Shown: positions 62,953 to 64,000 of the stretch, in pieces
Layout of the letters: every line of letters starts with the position of its first letter
How positions within the stretch are numbered: position 1 is the first letter of the stretch
DNA from: Aurantimicrobium minutum
GTDB taxonomy: Bacteria > Actinomycetota > Actinomycetes > Actinomycetales > Microbacteriaceae
Assembly: GCF_029894165.1 (NCBI RefSeq)
Contig: NZ_JARXXU010000001.1
Coordinates: forward strand, 558,001-622,000
DNA: 64,000 nt
Direction: 5' to 3'
Made by a program: the position numbers and the translations under genes
Notes under the pieces: model-generated
Databases searched by the model: none
What the model saw: only the letters and a program-made list of their open reading frames with translations
What the model was told of the DNA's origin: nothing

Positions 62953-63944
62953 GATGCGAAGTCTTTCACTCGTGGAATTTGACAGATGACGGTGGTTCCG
63001 GGATGTACAGGGGAACTTGTTCGAGACCAGTTCCCCCCTGACAGAGAGTTCAGTAACGCCGTTCCTAACCCGTCACGCCCAACACCGAGTCCGATTCCAT
63101 CATCGTGCGCGCGCAAAGTAAGAATATCTGCTGTGCAGGTGAGGTCAATATGAAGCGAGGTGGCGTTACCGTGTCTTCTGGCATTAGCCGCGAACTCAGA
63201 GACAAGTTTGTCGACGAGAGAAAATTCAGCCGGTGACAGTGAAGCTGTGGGGGGATATGAAATCGTGATGTCCATCACCCCTCGCCACAGTTTTGCGATG
63301 TAGTGGGCCAGTTCGTCGAGCGTGGAGACAGAGCTTTCCGACGGGCTGGGACGACCCGCTGCGAGGTCATCGAGCATGCCAGAGATGTGTTGCTGGACCT
63401 CACGGAAACTACTGCGCGAGGAGGAAAGTGCCACTGCGCTGGAGAGGAGTTGGTTGTGAACGTAACCATGGAGGAGCTCTGCCGTTTCCCGGCGTTTGAT
63501 GAGGCTCACAATCGACGCAGCGTCCTGAGTAGTGGAGATAGAACGGAGTTCTGCAATTTGTTTTTTAATATCTTCGTGAGTTCCTCGAGCGACGAAGACG
63601 GCGCCGAGTATCAGGAGCGACGTCACGAAGCAGAGATACAAAATGGACTCCACCACCCAGCCAGAGATTCCTGGAAGTGGGCCAAAAACTACTAACGTCA
63701 TGACCTCTATACAGATCACAATGGCTGCCGGGGTGAGGAAGAAAACCAGGGGACCGCTTACTTTTCCTCGAAGAGGCAGTGCCCGCCCTGCCTGAAGTAA
63801 CGCATAGGTGATGAGGCTCTGTACGGCACTTCGGGCAAGAGCATCCGTGAAGCCAACCAACGGGATTTGTAAGGAAAGCAAGGACACAAACAACGTCAGA
63901 CTTGTCCACCCTGCCGGAAACTTATGTTGGGTCAGTGCGCTCAC
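62949..63944 (-). CDS. Sensor histidine kinase (NarL/DesK-like)
   Basis: 331 aa, GTG start at 63944. About four to five membrane segments in residues 15-120, a helical linker (DIKKQIAELRS), a HisKA_3-like dimerisation helix with the likely phospho-His in ELLHGYVHNQL, and a C-terminal ATPase domain: N box ANARRHGNA, G1 HDDGIGLGV and GLGTALLNSLSGG. The partner response regulator is not in the window. It overlaps the wall-protein gene, an unusual pairing. Confidence 0.8.
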   Translation of the reverse strand: MSALTQHKFPAGWTSLTLFVSLLSLQIPLVGFTDALARSAVQSLITYALLQAGRALPLRGKVSGPLVFFLTPAAIVICIEVMTLVVFGPLPGISGWVVESILYLCFVTSLLILGAVFVARGTHEDIKKQIAELRSISTTQDAASIVSLIKRRETAELLHGYVHNQLLSSAVALSSSRSSFREVQQHISGMLDDLAAGRPSPSESSVSTLDELAHYIAKLWRGVMDITISYPPTASLSPAEFSLVDKLVSEFAANARRHGNATSLHIDLTCTADILTLRAHDDGIGLGVGRDGLGTALLNSLSGGNWSRTSSPVHPGTTVICQIPRVKDFAS

Positions 63945-64000
63945 AATGATGTCTCGGAAGCCGAAAGAACTTATCTGCGAAGACTCTTTCTGCCACAGTT
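63945..64000. other. Right edge of the window
   Basis: 56 bases upstream of the kinase gene. No coding feature, ribosome site for another gene or repeat can be supported here. Confidence 0.5.

Overview
The window looks like the chromosome of a small-genome actinobacterium of the Microbacteriaceae, probably a freshwater lineage near Aurantimicrobium or Rhodoluna. The evidence is moderately G+C-rich coding sequence, frequent GTG/TTG starts with 1-4 bp stop/start overlaps, a mycobacterial-type GuaB3, DUF3817, DUF6350 and SURF1 neighbours, histone-H1-like Lys/Ala/Pro tails, an LPxTG-type wall protein and a 38-residue Cys-rich protein that I recall from actinobacteria. The genus is inference.

Left core (1-10.9 kb): the minus-strand branched-chain amino-acid importer livH-livM-livG (livG runs off the window) faces a plus-strand run guaB, guaB3, glpD, a SURF1-family gene, a DUF3817 gene and guaA, closed by a rho-independent terminator.

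Accessory region (10.9-29.3 kb): directly after guaA the DNA becomes visibly A+T-richer and the genes become defence-like. First comes an overlapping run of a MazG-type pyrophosphohydrolase, a GIY-YIG/DUF2075 helicase, a PD-(D/E)XK-like protein and a BglII/BstYI-like endonuclease, converging on a cytosine-C5 methyltransferase. Next is a tightly overlapped four-gene operon: a PLD-nuclease/SF2-helicase fusion, a 60-aa protein, a DndD/Rad50-like SMC ATPase and a small protein resembling dnd-associated protein 4. No dndC-type sulfur-transfer gene is present, and this is the best candidate for an undescribed system. Then come an unrecognised gene, a NYN-domain protein and several short orphan genes, most with an inverted repeat or shared 5' motif. 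They are followed by a signal-peptide/membrane gene pair, two lipoproteins (one a TAP-like hydrolase) and an orphan EndoU-type toxin with its probable immunity gene.

Right core (29.3-64 kb): small membrane proteins, a BI-1 family protein, GDPD, the UvrD/PcrA helicase, a VIT1-family transporter, sucCD, two membrane proteins, purN-purH, a membrane-tethered dimethylargininase-like protein, a GNAT, a CsoR-type operator with the Cys-rich gene and a metal P-type ATPase, a flavin electron-transfer set (ferric-reductase-like, FMN-binding, ApbE), a DODA-type dioxygenase, purU, a ZTP riboswitch controlling glyA-folD, a toxin-antitoxin pair with a leaderless-type promoter, gamma-carbonic anhydrase, a glycosyltransferase, a CapA-like lipoprotein, an LLM flavoprotein, an H1-like protein, pirin, a DUF998 protein, tRNA-Lys, and an Asp-box wall protein overlapping a histidine kinase.

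Purine and one-carbon metabolism is strongly represented: guaB, guaB3, guaA, purN, purH, purU, glyA and folD. The ZTP riboswitch links purine-intermediate build-up (formyl-folate shortage) to glyA-folD. No integrase, transposase, CRISPR array or rRNA was seen.
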